NCBI GenBank assembly: GCA_964515395.1
Contig: CAZERC010000014.1
Span: 1-44,856, forward strand
Length of the DNA stretch: 44,856 nt
Direction: 5' to 3'
From: UBA1876 sp964515395
GTDB lineage: Bacteria > Synergistota > Synergistia > Synergistales > Thermovirgaceae
The notes beneath the pieces were generated by a model, which worked only from the letters and a program-made list of their open reading frames with translations, had not been told where the DNA came from and made no database searches. Of the stretch, positions 32,160 through 41,268 are shown piece after piece. Numbering within the stretch: position 1 is the first letter of the stretch; each line of letters starts with the position of its first letter. Both the position numbers and the translations under genes were made by a program.

Positions 32160-32789
32160 GTGACCCAGGGTCCTCTGGAAAGGGTCGTTCACCTTTTTGG
32201 GAAGCTTCCCGGCGTCGGCGAAAAGACGGCGCGGAGGTTTGCCCTGTATGTATTGCAGCAACCCGAAACCTTTACCAGGGAGCTGACGGGGGCCCTGCTG
32301 GATTTAAGGGAAAAAACGGTCCGGTGTTCTCTTTGTGGTAACATCACGACCAAAGATCAGGACCCCTGCGCCATTTGCAGCGATCCGTTCCGGGACAGGC
32401 AGACCCTTTGTGTTCTTGAAACCGTGGAGGACATGCTGAGTTTCGAACAATCGGGGGCATACTCGGGGCTTTACTTCATCCTGGGAGGACGGGTTTCGCC
32501 CCTTGACGGGGAAGATCTGGAGCCGGAAAGGATTCAGGCCCTGAAAGACTACATCGAATCGGCTTCCTTTCGGGAGGTGATCATTGCCACGAATCCGCGG
32601 GTAGAGGGGGACCTTACATATTTCACGGTTCTGGACGCCCTCGAATCCTTTGATGTCAAAGTTACCCGGCTTGCTTTCGGCCTGCCCCTTGGCGGGAGTA
32701 TCGGATATGCAGACCGGGTGACGATACACGCATCGCTGGAATCGAGAACGGAAGCAAGACAACAGGACAAAAAGACAGGAAAGGAGTGA
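32160..32789 (+). CDS. recR: recombination mediator RecR
   Basis: This 209-residue recombinational-repair protein works with RecF/RecO to load RecA. It has a helix-hairpin-helix (FGKLPGVGEKTARRFA), a Cys4 zinc finger (CSLCGN...CAICSD) and a Toprim domain (LCVLETVEDMLSFE), followed by GLPLGGSIGYADRVTI. The start is GTG 32160, the first codon of the conserved domain. The length is normal. Confidence 0.95.
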   Translation: MTQGPLERVVHLFGKLPGVGEKTARRFALYVLQQPETFTRELTGALLDLREKTVRCSLCGNITTKDQDPCAICSDPFRDRQTLCVLETVEDMLSFEQSGAYSGLYFILGGRVSPLDGEDLEPERIQALKDYIESASFREVIIATNPRVEGDLTYFTVLDALESFDVKVTRLAFGLPLGGSIGYADRVTIHASLESRTEARQQDKKTGKE

Positions 32790-32793
32790 TACC

Positions 32794-33972
32794 ATGGCTG
32801 AAGGAGTTACGAAGGTTCTCGTCATCCTTGCCAGGAGCATTTTCGTGCTTCTGGGAGGCGTGGTGGGATACCAGGTCGCCCTGTTGGTCATCGCCGAAGA
32901 GTGGTGGCCATGGAGCACCTTTCCCCAAATTATCGTCCCCTATATTCTTTCGATCATTGTCTGCAGCCTGATCGGCTACCTTGTAACCCCCGTGTTTATC
33001 AGAATCCTGGGCTTTATTGGTTTATCCTTGGAAAAGAACCTGGAGAATCTCAGCTGGAATGATATCTCAATAGCCATTTTCGGACTCATCGCGGGGTTGC
33101 TTGTGGCGAATCTCGTCGCCCTGCCTTTTGCGAATCTTCCGGTGATCGGAAGCTATATCGCGATTCTCCTCAATATCGTGCTGGGGTACATCGGTGTCAG
33201 GATTTTCCTCAAGCGCAAGGAAGAGATTCTCGGCATGTGGTCGTCCATCGGAGAGCTGAAGGACCGTTTCAGCATCAGGGGACGCAAGATCAAGGATGCC
33301 AAAGGCGGGGAGAGTTCAATTCCCGCTGATCTGGAAACCGTGGAGGTTCCACAGATACGCTCTGCCGTCAAGGTTCTTGACACCAGCGTGATCATTGACG
33401 GGAGGATCCTGGACATCGCTTCGACAGGGTTCGTGGAGGGGACGTTCATCCTGCCGAGATTCGTGCTGACGGAGCTGCAATCCGTCGCGGATTCTTCCGA
33501 CCCGACGCGCAGGACCAAAGGCAGGAGAGGGCTCGATGTCATCAACGAGATGCAGAAATTGCCTTACATCACGGTACAGATCGTAGAGACGTCCCTGAAG
33601 GAGCTCGGCGTCGATTCCGTCGATGAAGGCCTCGTGGCACTGGCGGGGGCCATATCCGCCAAGGTTGTGACCACCGATTACAACCTCAACAAGATAGCCC
33701 AGATACAGGGAATAGATGTCCTCAACGTCAACGAACTGGCGAATGCCCTGAAGCCCATGCTACTGCCGGGAGAGGCGGTTACAGTGGACGTCATACGTGA
33801 AGGCAAGGAACCCCAGCAAGGTGTGGGATATCTTGACGACGGCACCATGATCGTCGTCGAGGACGGCGAAAAGTACATCGGGAAAAAGATCGAAGTCATC
33901 GTGACATCCATGCTCCAGACTTCTGCGGGACGAATGGTCTTTGGGAAGATACGGAAAGAGGTTCGCTCGTGA
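32794..33972 (+). CDS. PIN-TRAM domain membrane protein (YacL-like)
   Basis: This 392-residue protein has four predicted membrane helices (about residues 9-32, 41-66, 84-107, 112-132), then a PIN-type ribonuclease domain. DTSVIIDGRILDIA, ELQSVADSSDPTRRTKGRRGLD and TTDYNLNKIA supply its acidic residues. A C-terminal TRAM RNA-binding domain follows (residues about 320-390). The YacL family next to ispD is a common arrangement, and it overlaps ispDF by 4 nt here. Its RNA target is unknown. Confidence 0.9.
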   Translation: MAEGVTKVLVILARSIFVLLGGVVGYQVALLVIAEEWWPWSTFPQIIVPYILSIIVCSLIGYLVTPVFIRILGFIGLSLEKNLENLSWNDISIAIFGLIAGLLVANLVALPFANLPVIGSYIAILLNIVLGYIGVRIFLKRKEEILGMWSSIGELKDRFSIRGRKIKDAKGGESSIPADLETVEVPQIRSAVKVLDTSVIIDGRILDIASTGFVEGTFILPRFVLTELQSVADSSDPTRRTKGRRGLDVINEMQKLPYITVQIVETSLKELGVDSVDEGLVALAGAISAKVVTTDYNLNKIAQIQGIDVLNVNELANALKPMLLPGEAVTVDVIREGKEPQQGVGYLDDGTMIVVEDGEKYIGKKIEVIVTSMLQTSAGRMVFGKIRKEVRS

Positions 33973-35165
33973 ACGACTGGGCTTTCATTATCCTCGCGGC
34001 GGGTGAGAGCCGACGGTACGGAAAAGGCAGGAAGCAATACCGCCGGCTCGGACCCCTTCCTCTCTGGTTGTGGAGCGGCCGCCTCGCAGCGGAACTCATG
34101 GCGGCCGGGAAAATCACGGAGACTGTCATTGTCGTTCCCGGGGAGACCGAGGAAGAACACCGGACCTGGATAGCGAACAGCAAAGGGACGTGGAAAGTCG
34201 TTCCCGGTGGACGGACACGCCGCGAGTCGGTCGTGACGGGCCTCAAGGCGGCAGGGGCCGAAAATGTACTCGTACATGATGCCGCAAGGCCTTTTGTGAC
34301 GCCTGATTTGTGCGGGAAGCTCATGAAAGGGGCCGCACCCGGAACGGGGGTGGTCCCCGTCCTTTCCGTCAGGGATGCACTGAAAAGGATCGACGAAGAC
34401 GGAAAGCCGAATCACGTCGACAGGGAAGGACTCTACGCGACCCAGACACCCCAGGCTTTTCCCCGGAAGGATCTGCTTGCGGTGTTGCAGGACAGGGAAG
34501 AACCCTGTGTCGACGAGGGACAGGCCTGGGTGGAGTCGGGACGAAAACTACAGACAGTGGAAGGAAACCCGGAGAATTTCAAGATCACATACCAGGAGGA
34601 TTTCGAACTGGCCGCAAAGATCGTCGATTCCAAACGAAACATCAGGACGGGAATCGGCTACGACATTCACCAGCTGACACCGGGAGCACGCCTGGTGCTG
34701 GGAGGGGTTGAGATCGACTCCCCCCTGGGTCCGTCAGGCCATTCCGACGGTGACGCGCTGACTCACGCCATTTGCGATGCCCTCCTCGGCGCGGCTGGAG
34801 AATCCGACATCGGCGTTCTCTTTCCTGCATCGGATCCTTCCCTCAAAGGTATCAAAAGCCTCAGGCTCCTTGAAGACGTCATCGAGCGACTGAAAACGCG
34901 GGAATGGTTCATCGAATGGGTCGACGCCGTCATTGTCCTGCAGGCTCCCGGGATTGCCGACGAGATAAATCGTATCAGGGAATCCCTTGATGACATTTTC
35001 GGAGTTTACGGTTTTCATGCCAGAGTCAACGTACGGGCGAAAAGCGGAGAGAGAGCCGGGCCGGTGGGTAATTCCGAAGCCGTTGAATGCTATGCCGTTG
35101 CTACACTTTCCGGTTTCCGGGGCCTTTCGGGCCAGGGGAGTGACGAAGCCGCTCCACGCTTTTGA
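33969..35165 (+). CDS. ispDF: bifunctional IspD-IspF (MEP isoprenoid pathway)
   Basis: This 398-residue fusion performs steps 3 and 5 of the MEP pathway. Residues 1-~215 are the CTP:MEP cytidylyltransferase (IILAAGESRRYGKGRKQY, VHDAARPFVT). Residues ~220-380 are MEcPP synthase (GIGYDIHQL with Asp/His metal ligands, SGHSDGDALTHAICDALLGA, SDIGVLFP). The pathway uses IspE between the two, which is not in the window. GTG at 33969 overlaps the PIN-TRAM stop. IspDF fusions are known in several bacteria. Confidence 0.94.
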   Translation: MNDWAFIILAAGESRRYGKGRKQYRRLGPLPLWLWSGRLAAELMAAGKITETVIVVPGETEEEHRTWIANSKGTWKVVPGGRTRRESVVTGLKAAGAENVLVHDAARPFVTPDLCGKLMKGAAPGTGVVPVLSVRDALKRIDEDGKPNHVDREGLYATQTPQAFPRKDLLAVLQDREEPCVDEGQAWVESGRKLQTVEGNPENFKITYQEDFELAAKIVDSKRNIRTGIGYDIHQLTPGARLVLGGVEIDSPLGPSGHSDGDALTHAICDALLGAAGESDIGVLFPASDPSLKGIKSLRLLEDVIERLKTREWFIEWVDAVIVLQAPGIADEINRIRESLDDIFGVYGFHARVNVRAKSGERAGPVGNSEAVECYAVATLSGFRGLSGQGSDEAAPRF

Positions 35166-35194
35166 GGGATTCGCCGATTCAAGGGCCCCCAGGC

Positions 35195-35223
35195 TTGCAA
35201 CGGACGCGTCCTGGGGCTACAAT
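35195..35223 (+). promoter_or_regulatory. strong sigma70-type promoter for guaB
   Basis: TTGCAA (35195-35200) and TACAAT (35218-35223) have a 17-nt spacer holding GGACGCGTCC (35202-35211), a 10-bp perfect palindrome. CCCCAGG (about 35187-35193) and CCTGGGG (35210-35216) form a second, wider inverted repeat around it. The leader to guaB is about 140 nt; I recognise no purine riboswitch core in it. Confidence 0.6.
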
Positions 35224-35371
35224 TTCGGACTAATCAGCCACGAGGAATTTGTTTTTTTTGCAGTGGTATTCAAGAAAACGAAGCGGCCTGCAAAGTGGCG
35301 CACCACGATGGACCCGCGAAGGGTGTGCATTCGGGCAGGCGGCTTTATTTTTCTGAAGGAGATGACTTGAC

Positions 35372-36844
35372 ATGGTAGAGGACCGGTTTGTTCCGCATGA
35401 GGGCCTGACCTTCGATGACATGTTGCTTGTCCCGGGCTACAGTGAAGTGCTTCCCTCGGAAGTCAAGGTAAATTCACGTCTGACGCCGGGAATTTCGCTG
35501 AATATCCCGATCTGCAGTTCAGCCATGGACACGGTGACCGAAGGGAGACTGGCCATTGCCCTCGCAAGGGAGGGAGGACTCGGCATCGTGCACAAGAACA
35601 TGGATGTCGAGGAACAGCTTGCGGAGATTGACAAGGTCAAGCGATCCGAATCAGGTGTGATAGTCGATCCCTTTTACCTGAATCCAGAGGACCCGGTATC
35701 GGAAGCCGTGGAGCTTATGGAGCACTATCACATATCCGGTGTCCCGATCGTGGACAAGAACAGGAAGCTTGTCGGCATTATCACCAACAGGGACTTGAGA
35801 TTTATCACCGAGTACAGCCAGCCTATCAAGGATGTCATGACAAAGGAGAACCTGATCACTGCTCCTGAAGGGACGAAGCTTGAAGGCGCCACGGAAATTC
35901 TCCGGAGGTACAAGGTGGAGAAGCTTCCCATAGTTGATGACCGCGGCATCCTCAAGGGACTCGTCACCATCAAGGACATCCGCAAGGCGAAGGATTTTCC
36001 CAACGCCTCCAAGGACGAGCACGGCCGCCTGCGCGTCGGTGCCGCTCTCGGAGTCGGCGAGAATGCACTGGAGGCGGCGGACATGTTTGTGGACGCCGGT
36101 GTCGACGTCCTGGTGGTGGATACGGCCCACGGTCATTCAAGGTCGGTCATTGAAACCGTCCGCGATCTCCGGAGAAGGCATCCTGACATTTCCTTTGTGG
36201 CTGGGAACATCGCAACCGGAGAGGCGGCCGAGGCATTGATCGACGCCGGTGCCGACGGAGTGAAAGTCGGCGTCGGCCCGGGATCGATTTGCACCACCAG
36301 GGTGGTCGCAGGCATCGGAGTGCCCCAATTGACGGCAATAATGGAGGCTGCCGAAGTGGCGCACAGAAAAGGGAAGACAGTAATAGCTGACGGAGGAATC
36401 AGGTATTCCGGCGATGTGGTGAAAGCCCTCGCGGCGGGAGCTGATTCGGTAATGGTCGGCTCCCTTTTCGCCGGTACCGACGAGAGTCCTGGAGAAGTGG
36501 TCATTTACCGCGGACGTTCCTTCAAGAGCTACAGGGGGATGGGTTCCCTCGGTGCGATGAAGGAAGGTAAAAGCAGGGAGAGGTATTTTCAGAAGGATCG
36601 AACCGACGACAAACTTGTTCCCGAAGGAATCGAAGGGCTGGTTCCTTACAAGGGCCCCCTTGGCGGGATCGTCCAGCAGCTTATCGGCGGGCTTCGTTCC
36701 GGAATGGGTTACGTCGGTGCGGCCGACATTGAGGAATTGCAGAAAAAGGGGCGTTTTGTCAAGATCACTGCCGCGGGTGTCAAGGAAAGCCACCCGCATG
36801 ACGTGGTCATCACCAAGGAGGCACCAAACTACTGGGTGGAATAG
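35372..36844 (+). CDS. guaB: IMP dehydrogenase
   Basis: This 490-residue enzyme oxidises IMP to XMP with NAD+, the committed step to GMP. It shows GLTFDDMLLVPGYSEVLPSEV at the N-terminus, a CBS pair (about residues 95-210), and the catalytic loop GVGPGSICTTRVVAGIGVPQ containing the active-site Cys. GMGSLGAMKEG and MGYVGAADIEELQ lie near the C-terminus. The length is normal. AAGGAGATGA precedes the ATG. It provides XMP/GMP alongside the gpt product. Confidence 0.95.
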   Translation: MVEDRFVPHEGLTFDDMLLVPGYSEVLPSEVKVNSRLTPGISLNIPICSSAMDTVTEGRLAIALAREGGLGIVHKNMDVEEQLAEIDKVKRSESGVIVDPFYLNPEDPVSEAVELMEHYHISGVPIVDKNRKLVGIITNRDLRFITEYSQPIKDVMTKENLITAPEGTKLEGATEILRRYKVEKLPIVDDRGILKGLVTIKDIRKAKDFPNASKDEHGRLRVGAALGVGENALEAADMFVDAGVDVLVVDTAHGHSRSVIETVRDLRRRHPDISFVAGNIATGEAAEALIDAGADGVKVGVGPGSICTTRVVAGIGVPQLTAIMEAAEVAHRKGKTVIADGGIRYSGDVVKALAAGADSVMVGSLFAGTDESPGEVVIYRGRSFKSYRGMGSLGAMKEGKSRERYFQKDRTDDKLVPEGIEGLVPYKGPLGGIVQQLIGGLRSGMGYVGAADIEELQKKGRFVKITAAGVKESHPHDVVITKEAPNYWVE

Positions 36845-36892
36845 ACGCCTGGATTCCCTTTCAAACGGAACGAGAGCCCCTCGGGAGCCAGG

Positions 36893-36922
36893 TTGTCACT
36901 TCCGAAGCGTCCATGGTATAAT
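36893..36922 (+). promoter_or_regulatory. promoter for the rimP-nusA operon
   Basis: TTGTCA (36893-36898) and a perfect TATAAT (36917-36922) are separated by 18 nt. Transcription would start near 36929, upstream of the hairpin at 36956-36991 and about 100 nt before the rimP ATG. Confidence 0.65.
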
Positions 36923-36955
36923 TTATCGGTCTTCCGCCTGGATATGTACCTATTC

Positions 36956-36991
36956 AAGGCGAAGAGCGGGTGCGCCCGCTCTTCGCCTTTT
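36956..36991 (+). terminator. perfect terminator-like hairpin in the rimP-nusA leader
   Basis: AAGGCGAAGAGCGGG (36956-36970), a TGCG loop (36971-36974), and the fully complementary CCCGCTCTTCGCCTT (36975-36989) form a 15-bp perfect stem. T residues follow to 36991. It lies between the promoter at 36893 and rimP at 37032, so it is inside the leader transcript, and could also stop transcripts coming from guaB. Confidence 0.85.
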
Positions 36992-37031
36992 ATCTGTCGG
37001 GCGGGTTTTGGAAACAGAACGGGGGAACCTC

Positions 37032-37559
37032 ATGAAGGACGTTTTCTGGGAACGTTTTGGCAATGAAGCCATAAAAAAAGTGGTTGAGTCCCTGGGCTAT
37101 GAATTTGTCGGGGCCGAAAGGATAAACGAAAGCGGAAGGACTGTTTTCAGGGTATACATAGATCTCCTCGGTGGAATTTCAGTTTCCGACTGCGAAACTG
37201 TATCAAGGGAAGTCAACGGGTTTCTGGACAAGCATGACAACCTGCTGCCGGAACGTTTTTTCCTTGAGGTCAGCTCGCCGGGACTGGAGAGACCCCTTTT
37301 TAGCATTGACGATTACAGAAAGTTCATCGGACGGAAAGTCAAGGTCCGGTTTCACGAAAAAATAGAAAACAGAAAGCACCTGACGGCGGAAATAACCGGC
37401 GTCGGGGAAGGAATGATCCGTTTCGGGGAAGAGGGGAAACCTCTTTTTGAAGTTCCCTTCGAGAAGATCGCGAAGGCAAGGCTGGTTGACGAGGGAGAGG
37501 AAATCTCGAGACTGCTTGCCGAAAGAAAGAAGGAACGGAAAAAAAGGAGGAAAAAGTAA
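37032..37559 (+). CDS. rimP: ribosome maturation factor RimP
   Basis: This 175-residue 30S-assembly factor shows VVESLGYEFVGAERI, FRVYIDLLGGISVSDCETVSREVN, FFLEVSSPGLERPLFS and a C-terminal SH3-like domain (KVKVRFHE...). A Lys/Arg tail follows. The start ATG 37032 is preceded by GGGGGAA. Its stop TAA overlaps the nusA start (TAATG). It is first in the translation operon, as is usual. Confidence 0.93.
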   Translation: MKDVFWERFGNEAIKKVVESLGYEFVGAERINESGRTVFRVYIDLLGGISVSDCETVSREVNGFLDKHDNLLPERFFLEVSSPGLERPLFSIDDYRKFIGRKVKVRFHEKIENRKHLTAEITGVGEGMIRFGEEGKPLFEVPFEKIAKARLVDEGEEISRLLAERKKERKKRRKK

Positions 37560-38668
37560 TGCAATTGGGGCGTGATTTTGTTCGCGCTTTACGACAGATA
37601 ACCCAGGAGCGAAAGCTCTCCCACGAGATCATCTCGTCGGGGATAGAGGCCGCCATGGTGTCGGCCTATCGGAAATACAAGGACGGGGATCAGGATGTGG
37701 AGATCCATCTGGATCTCGACAACGGGCAGATGACGATCTGTGAAGTCAGACGCATCGTGGATGAAGTTGAAGATCCGGACAAGGAAATGACAGTGGAAGA
37801 TGCCGCAAAAGCCGGGTTCCCGGAAGTAAATGCCGGAGATATCATCAGGATCGAGGTCGACCCCGAAAACTTCGGCCGAATCGCCGCACAAACGGCCCGG
37901 CAGGTTATCATCCAAAGGCTCAAGGACGCCGAGCGCCAGATCATCTACGAAGAGTTTTCCGACAAACTCGGGGACATGGTCAACGGGATCATTTTCAAGT
38001 CGGAAAACGAACATGTCCTTGTTCGACTCAATGATCGGACGGAAGCTATTCTGCCGAGGTAAGAACGGAGCGTGGGAGAGTCATACAAGCTCGGCGAACG
38101 CTTCAAGTTTTATCTTCTCGAGGTCCGGCAGACCTCGAAAGGACCGAGAATTGTCGTGTCCCGAAGCCATCCCGGCCTTTTGAGGAAACTCCTGGAACTG
38201 GAGATCCCGGAAATCCAGGAGGGAACAGTGGAAATCAGGGGCATTGTACGGGAAGCCGGTGCACGTGCCAAAGTGGCGGTCAGCACACTTGATGCGAATG
38301 TCGATCCCGTCGGTGCATGCATCGGAAGCAATGGCTCCCGGATCAAGTCGATCAGCAAGGAATTGAACGGGGAGCGGGTTGACGTGGTCGTGTGGAACAA
38401 TGACCCGTTGCAGTTCATCAGGAATGCCCTTTCCCCTGCTCGTATCGCGAAAGTGGAGCCATTGGTGGAGCAGGAAAAGGCCGTCCAGGTTTTTGTCCGC
38501 CCTGACCAGCTTTCACTGGCCATAGGCAAGGCTGGACAAAATGTCAGGCTGGCAGCCAGGTTGACGGGCTGGAAGATCGACATCAAGGCTCTGGAGCCGG
38601 AGCGTCTGCCGACGCTTCAGGACCTTTTCGAGGATATCATCACCGGGGAGAGCGACGAGTCTGAATGA
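37559..38668 (+). pseudogene. nusA: nusA interrupted by an in-frame TAA at 38060-38062
   Basis: The full frame spans 370 codons of transcription elongation/termination factor NusA. The N-terminal domain runs from MQLGRDFVRALRQITQE; the S1 domain starts at LGDMVNGIIF. The first segment ends ...TEAILPR then TAA, at codon 168, within S1. The same frame resumes ERSVGESYKLGERFKFYLLEVRQT and reaches two KH domains (GSNGSR and GKAGQN) to a TGA at 38666-38668. An ungapped continuation in one frame points to a single point change or sequence error, not decay. A GTG at 38072 could permit re-initiation. NusA is normally essential or near-essential. Confidence 0.92.
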
Positions 38669-38997
38669 GCCCGGGAGTGAGACAGACGGAAAAAAGCAGA
38701 AGGAAACGACCGCGAACCTGCGTGGGGTGCAGAAAAGAGGAAGGCAAGCGCGGGCTTTTAAGGATTGTCCGGTCACCCGGGGGAAAAGTCAGGGTTGATC
38801 GAGGCGGCAAGGCCCCCGGCAGGGGTGCCTATTTGTGCAGGAACCGGGAGTGCCTGCGTTCAGCCCGAAAAAGGGACGCCCTGTCAAAGGCCCTGAAAAC
38901 GAAAGTTCCTGTGGAGATATATGAGGAACTTGAGGAGCTCTGCTCGGGCGATGAAACGGCCGGAAGCGCAAAGAAAAGCGAGGGAGAAAAGCTTTGA
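38665..38997 (+). CDS. YlxR/RnpM family RNA-binding protein
   Basis: This 110-residue protein of the YlxR (DUF448) family shows the Cys-rich RTCVGCRKEEGKRGLLRIVR and GRGAYLCRNRECLRSARKRDALSKAL. In Bacillus the homologue (RnpM) modulates RNase P. It overlaps nusA by 4 nt (ATGA) and the next gene by 4 nt, in the classical nusA-ylxR-ylxQ-infB order. A charged tail at the C-terminus is extra. Confidence 0.9.
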   Translation: MSPGVRQTEKSRRKRPRTCVGCRKEEGKRGLLRIVRSPGGKVRVDRGGKAPGRGAYLCRNRECLRSARKRDALSKALKTKVPVEIYEELEELCSGDETAGSAKKSEGEKL

Positions 38998-39320
38998 CGC
39001 GTCTTTTCGAAGTTCTTGGCATGGCTGTGAAAGCGAACATCCTCGTTTCGGGCCAGACGAGGATCAAAAGGGCGCTGGGACGGGGTGAAAAACTTTTGGT
39101 CCTGCTGACGGAGGATCATTCCAGAAACGTCATGGCGTCCGTCGCCGGATACAGGGAAAGAGGACGTTGCAAGGTCATTGTCCTGAAAGGCGTCACGAGA
39201 AACTCGATTGCTGTTCATCTTGGCCTTGGACGGACGCAGATCCTCGCCATTCCCGAAAAAAACGGAATGGCCGGGAAAATAGAGGCGCTCGTGACGGAGG
39301 GGGTCGAAACGAATGAGTAA
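38994..39320 (+). CDS. L7Ae/L30e-family ribosomal protein (YlxQ-like)
   Basis: This 108-residue K-turn-binding-type protein is placed as YlxQ between ylxR and infB. ILVSGQTRIKRALGRGEKLLVLLTEDHSRN and VIVLKGVTRNSIAVHLGLGRTQILAI match the L7Ae/L30e fold. The TTG at 38994 overlaps the stop of ylxR and has GAGGGAGAAA upstream. Its end overlaps infB by 8 nt. Confidence 0.85.
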   Translation: MTRLFEVLGMAVKANILVSGQTRIKRALGRGEKLLVLLTEDHSRNVMASVAGYRERGRCKVIVLKGVTRNSIAVHLGLGRTQILAIPEKNGMAGKIEALVTEGVETNE

Positions 39321-41268
39321 AATTCGCGTGTATGAACTGGCAAAAATGCTTGGAATATCAAACAAGGAACTCATGAAGATGCTCGGGGATCTCGGAATCG
39401 AAGTGAAAACCCACATGAGCTCCATAGATTCCGAAACGGCGCAGATCGTTGAGGAAGCTCTCGGTGAGGGGGAAGCCGAAGAGGAGGAAGCCGCTGGAGT
39501 CGAGCGGGAACAAGTGTCCCTGCCGAGAGGATCGACGGTGTTCGAAGCCGCGGAAGCCCTGGGAGTGAAGCCTTCGGAAGCCGTAAAGGCCCTGGTCACC
39601 GCGGGGCATATGATTCCTGCCACAGCTGTGCTGGAAAAAGATGCGGCGGACGTCCTGTCGGACACCTTCGGGAAAGACCTGGTCTTTGTCGAGCCTGAGG
39701 AAGAAAAAACGGCTCCCCAGGTCAAGAGGGCGGCTCCGAAGGGCGAAAAGCTCGAAACGAGGGCTCCCATCATCACTGTCATGGGACATGTGGATCACGG
39801 CAAGACGACGCTTCTCGACTATATACGCAAGACCCAGACGACGGAGCGGGAAGCAGGAGGCATAACCCAGCACATCGGTGCGTCCACCTTCGAACACGAG
39901 GGCAAGGATATCGTTTTCCTGGATACGCCGGGACACGAAGCCTTTACTTCCATGAGGGCAAGAGGCGCACAGGCTACGGACATCGTCATTCTTGTCGTTG
40001 CCGCCGATGACGGGGTCATGCCCCAGACCGTGGAAGCTCTCAATCACGCCAAGGCCTCCGGTGTCCCCATCGTCGTCGCCGTCAACAAGATCGACAAGCC
40101 TGACGCACGCCCGGACAGGGTGCGACAGCAGCTGGCAGACCATGGCCTTATTCCCGAGGAGTGGGGCGGTGACACCATCTTTACCGACATCTCCGCAAAG
40201 TCGGGGGAAGGTATTGATCAACTGATGGAAATGGTTCTTCTCGTGGCGGACATGAGCGAATTGAAGGCAGACCCGACAATAGAACCTGAAGGCGTCGTGG
40301 TCGAGGCTGAACTCGACAAGGGCAAGGGCCCGGTAGCCACCGTTATCGTCCAGCAGGGAACCCTCCGCAGAGGCGACATCCTTCTGACGGACAGCGCGTG
40401 GGGAAGAGTCCGGGCAATGATAAACGACAGGGGCAAGCAGGTCGATGAGGCCGGCCCGAGCAAGGCCGTCGAAATCCTCGGATTTGACAGCGTCCCCCAG
40501 CCGGGAGAGGTCTTCAGAATCGTTTCTAGCGAAAAAGAGGCCAGGCAGGTCATTGACGAAAAAGTCCAGCAGCAGAAAAAAACAGAAGCCGCCCCTTCAA
40601 GGCGGATCACCCTTGAGGACCTTTACGGAAAAATGCAGGAAGGCGAAATGCCTTCTTTGAAGGTTGTCATCAAGTGCGACGTCCAGGGGTCTCTTGAGGC
40701 GCTGAAGAGTTCGATGAAGAAGCTGGAAACCGATGAAGTCAAGATCGACTTCGTCCATGAAGGGGTTGGCAGGATTTCCGAATCTGATGTGATGCTGGCT
40801 TCGGCTTCGGAGGCGATCATCATCGGATTCAACGTCCGACCGGATTCCAATGCGAAAAGGATGGCCGAGGCAGAAGGCATCCAGATACGCCTCTACAGGG
40901 TTATCTACGATGTCATTGATGACGTTCGGTCCGCCCTTGAAGGCATGCTGACCCCGACGATCAAGGAAAAAGTCATCGGCCAGGCGGAAATCAGGGCGGT
41001 TTTCAAAGTCCCCAAAGCGGGCAAGATTGCAGGATGCTACGTCCAGGAAGGCCAGATCAAGCGGAATGCCAAGGTGCGTCTCATCCGCGACGGAGTTGTC
41101 ATCTGGGACGGTCCCCTGGCCGCCCTGAAGCGGTTCAAGGACGATGTGAGGGAAGTCACGGCTGGATACGAATGCGGGGTGAACCTCGCCAACTATCAGG
41201 ATGTCCAGGAAGGGGACATTCTGGAGGCCTACGAATTCGTTGAGGAGAAGAGGACCCTGGACGCATGA
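39313..41268 (+). CDS. infB: translation initiation factor IF-2
   Basis: This 651-residue GTPase brings fMet-tRNA to the 30S. Two IF2-N segments (MSKIRVYELAKMLGISNKELMKML and STVFEAAEALGVKPSEAVKAL) flank an acidic stretch. The G domain has GHVDHGKTTLLD, DTPGHEAF and NKID, then domains II to IV end in VKLVNYQD-like VNLANYQDVQEGDIL. The N-terminal region is short relative to E. coli, as in many anaerobes. It overlaps ylxP by 4 nt. Confidence 0.96.
   Translation: MSKIRVYELAKMLGISNKELMKMLGDLGIEVKTHMSSIDSETAQIVEEALGEGEAEEEEAAGVEREQVSLPRGSTVFEAAEALGVKPSEAVKALVTAGHMIPATAVLEKDAADVLSDTFGKDLVFVEPEEEKTAPQVKRAAPKGEKLETRAPIITVMGHVDHGKTTLLDYIRKTQTTEREAGGITQHIGASTFEHEGKDIVFLDTPGHEAFTSMRARGAQATDIVILVVAADDGVMPQTVEALNHAKASGVPIVVAVNKIDKPDARPDRVRQQLADHGLIPEEWGGDTIFTDISAKSGEGIDQLMEMVLLVADMSELKADPTIEPEGVVVEAELDKGKGPVATVIVQQGTLRRGDILLTDSAWGRVRAMINDRGKQVDEAGPSKAVEILGFDSVPQPGEVFRIVSSEKEARQVIDEKVQQQKKTEAAPSRRITLEDLYGKMQEGEMPSLKVVIKCDVQGSLEALKSSMKKLETDEVKIDFVHEGVGRISESDVMLASASEAIIIGFNVRPDSNAKRMAEAEGIQIRLYRVIYDVIDDVRSALEGMLTPTIKEKVIGQAEIRAVFKVPKAGKIAGCYVQEGQIKRNAKVRLIRDGVVIWDGPLAALKRFKDDVREVTAGYECGVNLANYQDVQEGDILEAYEFVEEKRTLDA

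Noticed and set aside
34987..35370. Plus-strand ORF spanning the end of ispDF and the guaB leader
   Set aside because: The first part overlaps ispDF in another frame, the rest crosses a promoter, and the protein has no recognisable domain.
35224..35371. Purine riboswitch in the guaB leader
   Set aside because: I could not find the conserved TATA...core of the purine aptamer or a matching three-way junction by eye.
38060..38062. Selenocysteine recoding of the nusA stop
   Set aside because: The codon is TAA, whereas Sec is inserted at TGA.
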